Shown here: piece by piece, positions 32,708 to 44,479 of the stretch | Layout of the letters: every line of letters starts with the position of its first letter | Numbering within the stretch: position 1 is the first letter of the stretch | DNA from: Punica granatum | Lineage: Eukaryota > Streptophyta > Magnoliopsida > Myrtales > Lythraceae | Direction of reading: 5' to 3' | DNA length: 64,000 nucleotides | NCBI RefSeq assembly: GCF_007655135.1 | Contig: NC_045132.1 | Coordinates: 14,570,001 to 14,634,000, forward strand | Notes under the pieces: model-generated | What the model saw: the letters and a program-made list of their open reading frames with translations, nothing else | Databases searched by the model: none | What the model was told of the DNA's origin: nothing | Position numbers and translations under genes: made by a program

Positions 32708-33659
32708 CGCCTATTGCTTGCTGTTTTGTCACGGTTCGGGTCCGAACCCATACGAAACGCCTTGCGTGGGGTCCAACGCCCCAAATTATTGATCACGGGT
32801 CCAATGCCCACACACATCGAGCGCGTGCAACCCGAGTGCGGAACGGGGTCTTGCCCCGACTCACTGCTTTGCTTATAATAGTGTCTATGTGGAAGACGAC
32901 TCGGATTGGGTATGTGAGTCGTGGTTAGACAATTGCCCAGGAGCTCGACCGATCCTACGGCTATCTCGAGAGTCAAACAACTCTCCCGTTATCCGTCGGT
33001 TTGGTCGGACCCGACCCTAGCTCTTTGAGCCCGCGTTGCATTAATTTGCTTTTCGGTCATTCAAAAACTCACGGTGAGCACAAGCGGAATATTTGGCCTA
33101 ATGCAATTCGACCAAGTCCATGTACTGTATCATGTCAGTATTTTAAATCGAGAACACATTGTAAGGGTGTTTTTCTGCACTTTCATTCAGTCAATGTAAG
33201 GACCCCAATTGGTGAGCAAAAAGTCTGAGCGTTTCATCGAATTTGCGGTGTCAAAACGGGCAAGGAGTATATAACCTAATTCATGCGGTAAATAAGTAAA
33301 AACGACAAGTCCTAGACAAACAGAGTATTGAAAGGGCGTGCAGGACATAGGCCCGCACGTAACGGAACACCCGAATTCGGAATCTTCGGTTCCGCATGAC
33401 CATATGCCTTAACAAACTAGGTGTATCATATACCCCTAGACTCGAGCAACTCACCAGCCCTCGACTTTTCGGTCGTAAACAAGTAATGGTGACTCATTCT
33501 CAAGCGTATCCATCACGCGTCCCCACGGGAAGGTGGACACTTCCAAGCCGTGTGATCGGCTCGTGCGCATGCGTTCTCCGACGAGATGAAATTCTAGTGC
33601 GCACAAAGGTTTTCCCCTTTGTTCTTCATCGACCTCCTTTGAACGATCAAGTGTAATAG

Positions 33660-34105
33660 CTTGTAAGGTTCGACATAATTTGATATTATTGATTCTTATT
33701 CCTTCATAAACAACATGTCAATAATCCTTTCGTTGATATTATTGGCTCTTGATTCCCTATAAACAATGGGTCAATAATCTTTGGTTAAATAAATCTGAAT
33801 TTGGTATCAGAGCATCAGGCTCCAAATTAGGTTTATCATATCATTTTCATTTCAATTTGTTGAGTTTCCTTACATCTTGTTTGTTCTTTTTGGATTGTTA
33901 GTAGCAAAAAGAAAAAACACAAAGAAGTTATAAAAAATTCGGATAAAAAACTAGAAAAAAAAGTTGAACAGAAATAAAGAAAGTGGTCTTAAGATTTATT
34001 GGATTCTTTTGCAATTGTGGATGTTGATCCCAATTCCTTGCTTCCCATCATTATAAACCGGTTTCTTTTTGTCCTTGTATGAATCCAATCGACAAGTTCA
34101 AAAGG
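33660..34105 (+). repeat. Gypsy LTR end, PBS and leader
   Basis: An LTR tail with a 54-bp internal duplication (GATATTATTG..CAATAATC) runs to about 33798. TGGTATCAGAGCATCAGG at 33802 is a standard Met-type PBS. An A-rich leader follows to about 34105, where the sequence switches abruptly to minus-strand gag. Confidence 0.7.
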
Positions 34106-34109
34106 AAGT

Positions 34110-34903
34110 TTATTTATCCTCGGTTTCAATCTTCCCACTATCTGGCATGATTATTGCTCTTTCATTTGGACATTGAGAAGCAATATGACTAGACCCCAAA
34201 CACTGAAAACATTTAATATCCCTATTTCTTTGAGGTTGGAATGTAGAATTACCTTTTTCCTTATTATCCCCATGGCTCTTGCTCATACCTTTCTCAGCAT
34301 TCGATTTGGGTTTCTCCATTGACCTTGAACTTTCACCCTACTTTGACTTCCAATTTGCAGAAGAACCTGAGTAAGAACCGCTATCTTGCTTGATTGGTCT
34401 CCCTTTCTTGAGTTGTCGTTCTACCTTTATGGCCATGCTAGCCATGTCTTTTATCTCCACATAATGCTCAACTCTACCACATTAACAATTTCTTGGTTCA
34501 AGCCACATAAAAACTGAGCCATAGTCGCTTCTTGATTTTCTTCAATGTTTGCCCAAATCAAAGCTATCCCCACCTCCTTATGGTAGTCTTGCACACTGTT
34601 TGTTCCTTGCTTTAGATTTTGCAATTTTAAATGCAAATTTCGATAGTAATGTAAAGGTACAAATCGCTTCCGCATGACAACCTTAATCTTATCCCAAGTT
34701 TCAATAGTACTTTCATGGTTCCTCCTCCTTTCCTTGACCAATTTATCCCACCAAACAATAGCATAATTGGTGAATTCTACCGCTGCAAGCTTTATCTTCT
34801 TTTCTTTCAAATAGTTATGGCAATCAAATACAAGCTCCCCCTTTCTCTCCCATTCGATGTAAGCATCATGATCAATCCTCCTTTGAAATGGTTGTATGCT
34901 CAT
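34110..34903 (-). pseudogene. Gypsy gag relic, minus strand
   Basis: Two minus-strand frames encode a Ty3/gypsy gag. 34451-34903 holds the retrotransposon gag core (WERKGELVFDC, VWWDKLVKERRR, VQDYHKEV, MAQFLCGLNQEIVNVVEL). 34110-34319, in another frame, holds a CCHC knuckle, CFQCLGSSHIASQC. A frameshift and stops separate them near 34440. Gag would form the particle and bind RNA through the knuckle. The piece ends sharply at about 34110, where it meets the leader of an oppositely oriented element, and a second gag faces the other way at 35757. Confidence 0.85.
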
Positions 34904-35756
34904 TTTAATACTCCCAATATTTTTATTTACTCTTTCTCTAACTCATTGATCTCGCATGTCATGTCTTCATCTCTCGTTCCTATCTCATTTGGCTCTCCGC
35001 ACACTACCCATGGATGCCACTTCACCATCTTCCTCAAAATCTTCATCTTCATCATATTGAGAAATAGGTAGCTAGCTATTTCGCCTCATTGTATTGGGTG
35101 CTTACACATTTTGTCCGATTCACTCTCTTTGCAGCTCGTTAATGAGATGATCTTGCGTTTCCATTCAATAACGAAAATCTCAAAAAACAACTTTCATTCT
35201 CTTGAACTATTGTTGTATGGCTTTCAAAATGAAAGTAAGATCTTGCTGCCAGGCGTTACTTCCATAATCGGTTGTAGATTCCATGCCTTTGCCTACCAAA
35301 CTCATGTTCGCAATATGAAGAAAATTGGTGTTAAGATCTCACAACCATTCGCTTACATGTTTGCCCTCAAATTAATGTCACTCAACACTTGTGTTTTACT
35401 CAATTCAACAGCTTTTACCCTCTTATGTGTTCACCACTCTTGCCTCTTTTCACTCTAATTTCCTCCTCAAAGTTCTTTAGAGAGCTTTGCAACTCACAAA
35501 TCAAATGCAATTGTCTTGTAATAATTCAAAACATCAATTATTATATCGGTTCTTATTTAAACACAAACTAACTTGGAAAATAATGATCAAAGGAAATTTA
35601 GGGAAGTAAGGAAACAAGATGAAACGAAACTATTATGAAGATGAAAACATATGAAGGATTATATATGGAAGGGAATGTATGGAAGGAAAAGATGTGAAAT
35701 AATAATGGGAATAAAATCAATATGGATCAACACGAAAAGAAAGAATGTCTATAATC
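34904..35756 (-). other. Probable gag upstream region and unassigned DNA
   Basis: Continuing upstream of the minus-strand gag, the sequence is probably its N-terminal part and leader, but stops are frequent and no motif is firm. From about 35580 to 35756 nothing was recognised. Confidence 0.35.
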
Positions 35757-36310
35757 ATGGCTAGGTTTTTATTTGGCTTGAACCGAGAAATTGCTAATGT
35801 GGTTGAATTGCAGTATTATGTGGAGATAGAACACGTGGTTAACATGGCCATAAAGATAAAAAGGCAACTGAAGAGAGGAAAGGCAGCCAACCAATAGGGC
35901 AGCTCCTATTCCGATTCTTCTTCAAATTGGAAGTCAAAATGGAGTGCAAGCTCAAGACCGATGGAGAAACCCGAATTGAAGGATCATAAGGGCTTGAGCA
36001 ACATCCAAGGGGACAACAAGGAGAGAGGTAACTTTTCATCCTAATCTCAAAGAAATAGGAACATTTGAGTGTTTTCGGTGTTTGGGGTCTAGGGATATTG
36101 CTTCTCATTGTCCAAATACAAGGGCAATTATCGTGCTAGATAGTGGGGAGATTGAAATCGAAGATGAGGAAAGTGATTCCATGCCAACACTTGATGATTC
36201 TTGTGATTGTGAATATGCACTTAATGCACAAATCAAGGAATAAGAAAGTGATGTTGTGCAAATGGAGAATATATTCCATACTAGATGTCATGTGAAAGAT
36301 TGGGTTTAAA
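35757..36310 (+). pseudogene. Gypsy gag C-terminal relic, plus strand
   Basis: A frame from 35757 reads MARFLFGLNREIANVVEL, homologous to the middle of the minus-strand gag at 34451-34903. It then reads MAIKIKRQLKRG, and a CCHC knuckle CFRCLGSRDIASHC follows at about 36070-36111. DSGEIEIEDEESD and CEYALNAQIKE come after it, further than the minus copy extends. TAG and TAA codons break it. It is oriented away from the other copy, so the two form a divergent inverted pair of related but non-identical gag genes. Confidence 0.8.
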
Positions 36311-36529
36311 GTTTGATCACTAATAAGGACAGCTGTGTGAAGCGGCTAGTAAGTTGCTTTTTGGCATGTTGGGGTTGCATATATTGAAGGTGAACAAATA
36401 ATTTCTTGTTTCCTTTATGATTGTGAGGTATAAGGATGAGATTCTTTGTGATGTAACCCATGCATGCTAGTCATATGTCGCTTGGGAGGCCTTGACAATT
36501 TGATAGGCAAGCACAGCATGATACACCCT

Positions 36530-37115
36530 ATTTTGGCTCGAGGTGATGTGATTCCCGCCAAGAATGACGAGACCCGACAACTAAAGGAACCCAAGATCGT
36601 TCCACGATCAGATTTGATTGACAAACCCTCAACCCGTTGTTCACAACATAAACAAGAACCTTGGTATAACTAACCTCAACCCGTTGTTTATTGCGAAACA
36701 AGAACCTCGGTATATAGGAAGATGCCACAAACGGTGATGGAAAGTCGTTTGATAAGTCGATGAAGACGCCACAAACGGTGGTGGAAAGTTGTTTGATAAG
36801 TTGATGATGAATGCCACGAAAATTTTCGATAAGTTCGAATTTATTCTTCAAGAACCAAAGAGAATACTCTCACAATTTTCTGAATGTTCCTTCTTTATTA
36901 AAAATTGACTAAGATAAATATATATAGACATAAACTAATATAATCTGGCCATATCTCCTCCTAAAGATAAGGAAAATAAAACATAGAATATCGATGGAGA
37001 TATGACATAATCTATAAAGGAAAATATATCCTTAGAATATCTCCATGAGATTTAAACTTTAAACAAATCTGATCATAACTTCTCATGATCATCAAATATT
37101 CTAGAAGCTTCCTCA
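36530..37115 (-). repeat. Putative gypsy LTR, minus strand
   Basis: On the minus strand it lies directly downstream of a gypsy pol terminus (37130-37378). It contains an AATAAAGAAGG-type stretch and a TATATATATTTAT box. Exact ends were not resolved. Confidence 0.4.
36723..36812 (+). repeat. 45-bp tandem duplication
   Basis: GCCACAAACGGTG..TTTGATAAGT occurs at 36723 and 36768, and a third GCCAC begins at 36813. It lies inside the putative minus-strand LTR. Confidence 0.75.
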
Positions 37116-37129
37116 AACACTTACTGAAT

Positions 37130-37378
37130 TTAGCATTGTCCGGAATCTTCTATAACATGAATCATGTTGATGGATCTTTGTTGATCACGTGGTTCATGTC
37201 CAATGGGCCTCCACGAATTTGCTTGAACCCAAACCTCTTGAATCAGGCCGTTGAGTTCATCATTAAACTTCTTTGCATGTGCCCGCGTAACCGGTCCATT
37301 TGGAACTTGAACTGGATCCCTAATTGGAACTTGAACTGGATCCCTTGAAGTCGAGCTACGATTTGCATCGCGGGGCAT
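37130..37378 (-). pseudogene. Gypsy pol C-terminal tail, minus strand
   Basis: The 82-codon minus frame contains a duplicated RDPVQVP block, then GPVTRAHAKKFNDELNGLIQEVW, the typical end of plant Ty3/gypsy polyproteins, and ends IHVIEDSGQC. The rest of pol is missing upstream of it (above 37378). Confidence 0.75.
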
Positions 37379-39345
37379 GAAGAGAGATCATACGAATTGA
37401 AAGGGGGCTAGGGGCAAAATGGTCAAAGGTGACTAAAAAGTCAACCCGAGGTCGATCAGAAGAAAAGGGCTCATAATAACAGAAACAGAACAAGCCGACA
37501 GAAATAGTGTAAGAAATAGAAAAAAAAAAGATAAAAACCACTCCAGTTAAACTTGATCAATGATGTTCAAATGGAGGATCAACGGTCAAACTTGATCAAA
37601 GTCAAAGTCAAATTTGACCACCAGAAGACTCGACGATAAGTTACAATTGATCGATACAACACTCAGGGCATGTACCATTTTGACAATCGAAAACTGATTG
37701 AGTCCATTCAAGGGCGGTCAAAGTGCCAATTGGGGAAGCCAAGTCAAACTTAGTCAACATTGATCAACTGTTGACCAATGGTTAACCTTATCAAGCCCAA
37801 TTGGGCAAATTACTCAATGTGATTCCAATCGACTTGAAATTTTTATGGTGGATACAAGAGATTCACTCAAGAATTTCGCAGTGCTCGTAACTCATCACAA
37901 ATCCCGAGATATGAGTTTTTGAAACTCCTAATTAAGGAAGGAATGACCAAAGATACTTCTTCTATGCACTTTGGGAATCGATGAAATCAGCTGACTTAAC
38001 GAAAGCAATTTATCCGTAAAATACTTTTTCCTCAAAATTCAATGAGACTCGATGACGTCTGGGCATAAAAAGCACCCCAAAAGCTTATCGAAGCCAGAAG
38101 ATAAAGTTCATGGAAATCGAGATGTCAAGGAGATGGATTCAAGACAACCCAATTTAAGATATAAACACATTTTGGTTTCAATTCGGATCCAAATTGCACA
38201 ATTCTCGAGACCATGACGTGCTAAATACAGTGGGAATTGATTTGGTGGGTATCTACCCTAAGATTCTACACGATCCGGGAGAACGAGAATTCAAAGTGAA
38301 TCATGCACAAAACGATGAATAGTAGACAGACTCATAACGTCAAGGGAAATAATTCCTCTAAAATTGCTCGAGTCATACTTACATGCAAGGCTAACTTCCA
38401 TGGACTCCTGACTCCTCGAATTGTGTGCCTATAAAAAAAACTAGGGAGATATGAAGAGAATTTTGCCTAGAATCGTCAATTAATCTGAACTTTTCCAAAA
38501 GCAAACCATATCGAGGGACGAATTTTTCGACACAATTCCCAAAGTCAAAACAAGCTGAAATTCGAATGGGATGTGCCTAAGACATGACATTATCAGAAAA
38601 AAAAAATGCTATCTTGGATATGGCCAACTTTATCTTTTCCTTATAATTCGCTTAAGCTCCCAGCCCTAATCTGATATAGTGACAACCCTTGGATCAAGAC
38701 CTTTTGCATCCTTAATGATCCTTAGATCATCATATTTAAGTGGAAACTTCCCCATACCACACTTTGGTTGCCTCATTACATCCCAAGTTTGAAGAATACA
38801 GATTGCCTTGCAAGGAAGCCCTCCCACTATCCTTTTGAATGGCAAGAACAAAGCAGCCAGCAACTTCTGCTTTTCTTCCACCCGTGGCCATTCAAGGCCA
38901 ACTATGGCCATGTCCACCACTCCTAGCCCGCACAACCATCACCCTCACGTCTTTCTCCACCTCTCCTACCATCTCCCATCGATAAAACAATTATTGGAGG
39001 CCTTGTCCAGGCAACACAACCACCCACCCGAGAGCACCATGACGATGGTTCTTGCCAGATCTTCACCGACTTCTCCCGTTTCTTCCTTTATTCTTTATTT
39101 CCTCTTTCGTGTCATATGAATCATAATGTTAATCCAAGCCACGAGGAAAAAACATTTTCTCATGCATCAATAAGATGTGTTCCTTGTCTCACATCATGCT
39201 ATTGTGTTTCTTTCATTTATTTTGCTTTAAAGGTACCCGTCAAGAAGAGATGCTTCGGTTACCATTCCTTGAGCAAGAGAAAAAGACGATGACGAGCAAA
39301 GGATCACATGCCTAGGAACAAGATACCAGGTAAGTCTACTAGATC
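37379..39345. other. Repeat-like, unassigned
   Basis: Contains GTCAAACTTGATCAAAGTCAAAGTC-type short repeats near 37560-37620 and long tracts without an open frame. Probably retroelement non-coding DNA, judged only by its neighbours. No gene is supported. Confidence 0.35.
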
Positions 39346-39656
39346 GGGTCATGGAAAGACACAAAAGAGGCAAGGGAAAGACGTCTAGCTGCGCTAAATG
39401 TGGAAGAGGACCTCAATGACGCCATCTCATTCGTTAATCCCCAAGTAATCAAGATGTTCAAAAGAATGGGTTTCTAACCGGGGATCGGTCTAGGAAAAGA
39501 TTAGCAAGGCCAGTCTAGGTTCCCCGAATTTTCAGTACAAATCGACAAACATGGCCTAGGATATGGATGGGGCCCACGTTCGAGCGACCCTTCATGGGAA
39601 AAAGGCAAATTGCCAGGGATGAATGGGTGGTTCATGAAAGAAGATGAGAATACTAT
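39346..39656 (+). pseudogene. G-patch-like relic of a gypsy polyprotein
   Basis: One frame reads EARERRLAALNVEEDLNDAISFVNPQ, then MFKRMGF, a TAA at 39475-39477, PGIGLGKD, a TAG, QGQ, and IDKHGLGYGWGP. Spaced glycines after an aromatic (MGF.PG.GLGK..QG) form a G-patch motif, known in some plant gypsy polyproteins close to the protease. The element type (Tat/Ogre-like) is inference. Two stops show decay; protease and RT are not found beside it. Confidence 0.55.
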
Positions 39657-39903
39657 AACAAAAAAAAAAACAATAACATTTCTAAGAAGATCCATTCAAT
39701 AGCAATATATTAGCATCAACATTGTCTAAACAAAGCCTATAAACACAACATACAAATTACATTAATAACAATAACAACTGAATTAAGATCCACTCAAAGG
39801 CAAAATGTAAACATCAATATTGTCGAAGAAAGTTTAAATATAGAAAGGTAATAAAAAATACATAACATAGAAATTACATTTATTAGCCTAAAGCATATAC
39901 TGT

Positions 39904-41003
39904 CTACACTTGTGATGCCCTCCATTGATAATACATTTCATTCGCTAACTCTTTTCTCCAATTACTCCATGCGTCGAATGTCTGAATATGAGTGATATTA
40001 TATTCCTCATTAGTTGTAGTAGTATTATTTATTTCTTCAAATTGATATTTTATAGGGTCAAAAGCAATCTCTCTCCTAATGTAATTATGGAGCAAACAAC
40101 TAGCAGTAATGATACGGTTATGTATTCTTATAGGTTAGAATGATGGGCTTTTAAGGATAGTCCATCGTGTTTTAAGCAAACCAAAACATTTATCAATGAC
40201 ATTGCGCGCGAATGCATGTTTTAAATTGAAAAGCTCTTCCACAATTCTAGGTTGATGACCTTGCCACCATTTGTTCAAGTGACATCTGTGACCTTTAAAT
40301 GGTGTTAGAAATCCTTCACAGTTAGTGTAACCAGCATCTATTAGATAATATCAACCTATATTTGGGGGGAAAAAAAACAAAAAAAAAAGAGTGTAACTCA
40401 ATATGCTTTTAAAATTTTCTTTTCTAAAAATAAAAATCACACAATAATAGCATAATATATCTTCCCATTAGGCACTCTAAGTCGATATGGTCTACTAAGA
40501 GCATCTTGAAGTACTCTTCCATCAGCAGCAAATCCTTCTCATCCAAGGAGGACATATGTAAATTGCATGTTCGGTGTACAAACTCCTAACATGTTTATTG
40601 CTATATTAGCCCTTCTATATCTAGGTTTACCAACCCAAGGTACTTACTAGGTAAGTATTTTTATATTTCTTAAACCTAAATCAGAAGGCAATTATATTAT
40701 TTTTAGTAGCTTAAACCACTTCTATTGATCATCGGTGGAGTTCTCAACATTAGGCTAAGGCTTCTTATACAAATGAGCATGTAAACGCATTTTTGGTTTC
40801 AGAACATTGTGGAAGTAACAGCTAACTCTTTCCCCGGACCTTGCAAAATTATGTTTAACTACACGATTTTTCCAATGATGAGCAAGAATATTCAAGAACA
40901 TAGCTACCTAGTCATCAATTTGCATATTTCTTGTAGATTTCAAGCCCCTTATTTCCTCCAACATTTGACAAATTTGGAAAAATGCCCTCCTATTCATTCT
41001 TAA
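39904..41003 (-). pseudogene. PIF/Harbinger transposase, decayed
   Basis: On the minus strand the order is NRRAFFQICQMLEEIRGL and MFLNILAHHWKNRVVKHNFARSGE (N-terminal region). Next come CTPNMQFTYVLLG, a TGA, and EGFAADGRVLQDALSRP (first and second acidic blocks). After an intron-like stretch near 40370-40440 come DAGYTNCEGFL, HQPRIVEELFNLKHAFARNVIDKCFGLLKTRW and LLHNYIR, ending WRKELANEMYYQWRASQV. This is the DDE_Tnp_4 family, which cuts and pastes DNA, usually into TTA sites. In the first block an Asn stands where family members normally have Asp, and in NVIDKCF an Asp replaces the usual Glu. With the stops, it is inactive. Element termini were not found. Confidence 0.85.
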
Positions 41004-41810
41004 CTGTTCTGCAAGTGATATCCTCAACATGCACAAGCCTTCTTTTATGGTTTCTACTGGTAAAATAGTTCAAATTGTACGACCTAACGGCTGGCCTAGG
41101 GCTATAAAAAATAGGTATTTCTAAGGTAAGGTTGATTAAATTTGTACATATTTCACACATTTGAATCCACCATGTCAAAATGACCATTTCTTCACCTTCC
41201 TCTTATTCCTCTGATTCAATCGACTCATGGCTGCAAAAACGAAGTATACTATGATATAAACTACTAAAAAAAGTAAAACAATTCATATCCGACACACATA
41301 GAAAGCAACATAAACAAGCAAAATAACATGGCAAAAGACCCAAAAAATTATCTATTGAGAGATGGTACTGATACAGACAAGCAAATTGATATCATAGGTA
41401 TGGACAATTGACTGTCCCAATCTATTTTCAAAAATTAAAATTATTTATTCGATGTAAACCATGAATCTTTATCATCAAAGTTTGACATTTACGATGAAAA
41501 TGGGTAATGAAACAAAAGCAGGCAACACAGTTGAGGCTAGTTCAAATTTCAAAGAGCTCCATTTTGATTATCTAACTGAACAAAAGATGAGCAAAGAGGA
41601 GTGTCGTTTCCAAGTCTAGCGATATCTTGCAAAGATGTTGTGGGGAGTTGAGACTGACGATCTCACGATGAATAGAAGATGAGAAACGTTCAAAGAGGAG
41701 CATCCTTTCCAAATCACCCAAGGTGGACGATATCTTGCGAAGATGTTATGGACAGTTGAGATTGATGATCCCACAATCGATCAGCTTTGTTGAGAGAAAG
41801 ATTCCATAGT

Positions 41811-42054
41811 GGTGCGTTTGGTTTCAGAGTTAAAGTAACTTTGATTTTGATTTTGATTTTGATTGTGAAAAATGACAAATGAGATGAGATTATAAATTTG
41901 ACTTGGAAAATATGTGTTTTTGTTGTGTAGTGTGTTGAGTTAAAGTTAAAGTTAAAATTTTTTACTTGGGAAATGTGTGTTTTTGTTGTGTAGTGTGTTG
42001 AGTTAAAGTTAAAGTTAAAATTAAATTTTTTTTATTGTGAATCCAAACAAGGTG
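41811..42054. mobile_element. MITE-like element with GCGTTTGG ends
   Basis: The left end reads GTGCGTTTGGTTTCAGAG and the right end reads GAATCCAAACAAGGTGCT, imperfect inverted ends. Inside, a roughly 61-bp unit (GTGTTTTTGTTGTGTAGTG to AGTTAAAGTTAAAG) is repeated in tandem. The end type resembles that at 8561. Confidence 0.5.
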
Positions 42055-42277
42055 CTACAATCTAGGGTTTGCGGAGCTTTTAAGGCTTGGAGAAAGGATG
42101 AGCTGTGAGTAGGGTGTAAGGAAAATCCCAAAAAATCGAATCTACCATAACTGAAAAAATCGAACCCAAAAAACCTAAAAGCCTTTATGGGGTAGTTTTT
42201 AAGGGGATTAAAAATCAACTAAAAATAATGGAAATCGATCGAAAATCCCGACGGTACCTGTACCCACCCGAAAATTC

Positions 42278-42301
42278 ATATATATATATATATATATATA
42301 C
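42278..42301. repeat. (TA)n microsatellite
   Basis: About twelve TA units in a row. Confidence 0.9.
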
Positions 42302-42439
42302 ATGTGTTTATATATATTTTCACTAAAATCGTTGATAGATTGTTCAATTATTCTGAGAAATAATTATGTTTAAGTGTTATTATACATGTTAATTCATTTG
42401 TGTACAAAAAAGAAAGAAAAATATCAATCTTTTTTTTTT

Positions 42440-43259
42440 GGGTAAATTACACCGGTGGTCCAAAATGTTTTACAAATGTTTCATTATGGTCCAAAACGTT
42501 TTTTTCGTTACATAATGATACAAAATGTTTCAAAGTTATTTCATGATGGTACAAACCGTCAACTCGAACTTGACGCCGTCAAGCCGACGCTGACGTGGCT
42601 ACTACGTGTCACCTCCTTGCTGACGTGGCCGAAAAATTTAAAATAATTCTAAAAATTTTAAAATTTTAAAACTTTTAAAAATAATTTTAAACTTTTAATT
42701 TAAAATTTAAATTTAAATTTTAAAATAATTTTAATATTAAATTTAAAATTTTAAAAAAAATTATTTAAAAAAATTTAAAAAAATTCTAATATTTTCAAAA
42801 AAATTTCAAAATTTTCAAAATTTTAAAATAATTTTTTATTTTTTTTAAAATTTTTACTCTTTTTTGTATTTTTTTTATTATTTTTTGTATTTTTTAAAAA
42901 AATTAAATTTTTTTTTTAATTTTTAAAAAATAATTTTAAAATGTTCAAAATTTTGAAATATTTTTTAAATTTTTTTCAAAATTTTTACTCTTTTTTTGTA
43001 TTTTTTTTAAATTTTTTTGGAATTTTTAAAATTTTATTTTCTCTTAAATGACGTGGCGCACTATGATTGGTTCCACGTAACAAAAGTGACACATAGGACG
43101 CGTCACGTCAGCAAAATGTTAACGGTGTTAGAGCCAATTGACAGTTTGCACCATCATGAAATAACTTTGAAATATTTTGTACCATCATGTAACAAAAAAA
43201 ACTTTTTGGACCATAATGAAAATTTGTAAAACATTTTGGACCACCAGTGCAATTGACCC
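42440..43259. mobile_element. Mutator-like MITE, about 820 bp
   Basis: Terminal inverted repeats of more than 110 bp start GGGTAAATTACACCGGTGG on the left and, reversed, GGGTCAATTGCACTGGTGG on the right. Both continue through CCAAAATG and TTTCATGATGGT. The interior is almost pure A/T except for the TIR-proximal parts. Ten T lie on each side (42430-42439 and 43260-43269), consistent with a 9-10 bp duplication, although low complexity weakens that. No transposase is encoded. Confidence 0.85.
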
Positions 43260-43353
43260 TTTTTTTTTTGCGATTCTTGGTCATTCTCAAAATTTCTTCA
43301 ATTGATATCATAATTTTTCCACTTTCGGTCCCCCAAAAAACCGAAACCACAGG

Positions 43354-44458
43354 TATCAACACCCCATTTTGACTCATCAATCCAAACGACAGAAGGATCC
43401 CCGGGGTCACCGAAAGGCAACAGAGCGACTAGAGAGCTCAACAATATCCAAAATCGACATTTTCAGTATACCACATGAACAGTCCTATTTTCCGATAGTT
43501 TGCTCGACCGTCGGAAGATAGCCAATATTGGACTTCAAAAATCCACATTAGTGCCAAACAGATGAAAAGTGTCTTCAAAAGTATTTTGCAAATCATCTAC
43601 TCTATACAGAACAACTTTCTGTATACAGACAACTTTTCAGTGGAAGTCCAAAAATGCTAGTTTCCTGGAGAAAAGTCAATTCCAAATGTCAGATACGGTA
43701 TGCCCCACAAGCATAGCGAGCATGAGCAGTGCTTTAAATTGTCTCTTGGACGCCACACAGACACTTCGAATGACTTCCGAGTGACAAAACGGGTATACCC
43801 CTCTTCGGAAATGCATAACCGGAGACTAGTCAGACGGAATTACCGCAAACAAAGTTCGTACTGCATTGCCCTGAAAACTTTTAGTCGGTAAACAAACGGT
43901 CCGAGAGTCGAATCATTCGAATTGGTTTCATGCTTGCCCAAAGGAAAGTAAATCTAAGATCTCGCGATTTTAGTTCACGCAGGGATTGAACCATCATGGT
44001 ATGATGAGCTATAACGCAAGATTGTGAGCCAATTCCCCGACATGCAGATTTACTTTTCTCTCGGCTTCACAACTGACATCATTTAATTCACCGAATTTTC
44101 GGTGTCAAAACGTGTGAGCCGAGCACAGCCTAATCCATGTGATAAATTAAAACATGCAAGCCTAGCAAACTAGAGTACCGAAAGGGCGCATGGGATATAG
44201 GCCCACACGTAACATGAACCCCCGAATTCAAAATTTCCGGTTCCGCACATGACCAATGCCTTAGCAAAACTAGGTGTATCATTACCCCTAAACCCGGGCA
44301 ACTCATCGGCTCTCAACCTTCGGGTCGTAAACATGTAGTGGTGACTCCTTCTCACGTGTGTCCGTCACGCATCCTCGGGAAGGTGGACACTCTCAAGTCG
44401 CGCGATCTAAAAGCGCGCGATGCGGGCCCCGACGAGAGTCCACATTCGGGTCCGTACA
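43354..44458 (+). repeat. LTR B, internally deleted 5' LTR
   Basis: Its first about 530 bp match 49335-49985 (apart from a roughly 100-bp gap near 43380) and its last about 560 bp match 53230-53799. The junction is near 43881-43895, so about 3.25 kb is missing relative to LTR C. It begins TATCAACACCCC, with TA where the other copies A and D have TG, and ends GTCCGTACA. Confidence 0.85.
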
Positions 44459-44461
44459 GCT

Positions 44462-44479
44462 TGGCGACTCCACTGGGGA
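44462..44479 (+). other. Primer binding site, internal region 1
   Basis: TGGCGACTCCACTGGGGA begins with the TGG expected opposite a tRNA CCA end. To my knowledge it is of the kind described for Ogre-type elements that use an arginine tRNA; that assignment needs a tRNA comparison. Confidence 0.7.

Larger units (their letters stand above)
28502..33603 (+). repeat. Very long, old LTR (copy A), solo-like
   Basis: It starts TGTCAACACC and ends near AGTGCGCA. It is collinear with the LTRs at 49335 and 60308. Matching landmarks include GTCAAAA-GAC near 29420, the TATA segment near 30129, CATGCGAGAAATGATT at 31364, CCGAGGTGGCC near 32003, ACTCACGGTGAG near 33067, GTGTCAAAACG near 33249 and AGGCCCGCACGTAAC near 33350. 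It is about 5.1 kb, more diverged than the others, and lacks a roughly 200-bp block found at 53226-53425. No PBS follows and no target duplication was seen. It has no coding capacity. Confidence 0.8.

Noticed and set aside
33802..34903. A simple complete gypsy 5' half (LTR, PBS, gag)
   Set aside because: The gag next to this PBS is on the opposite strand, so the pieces cannot be one uninterrupted element.
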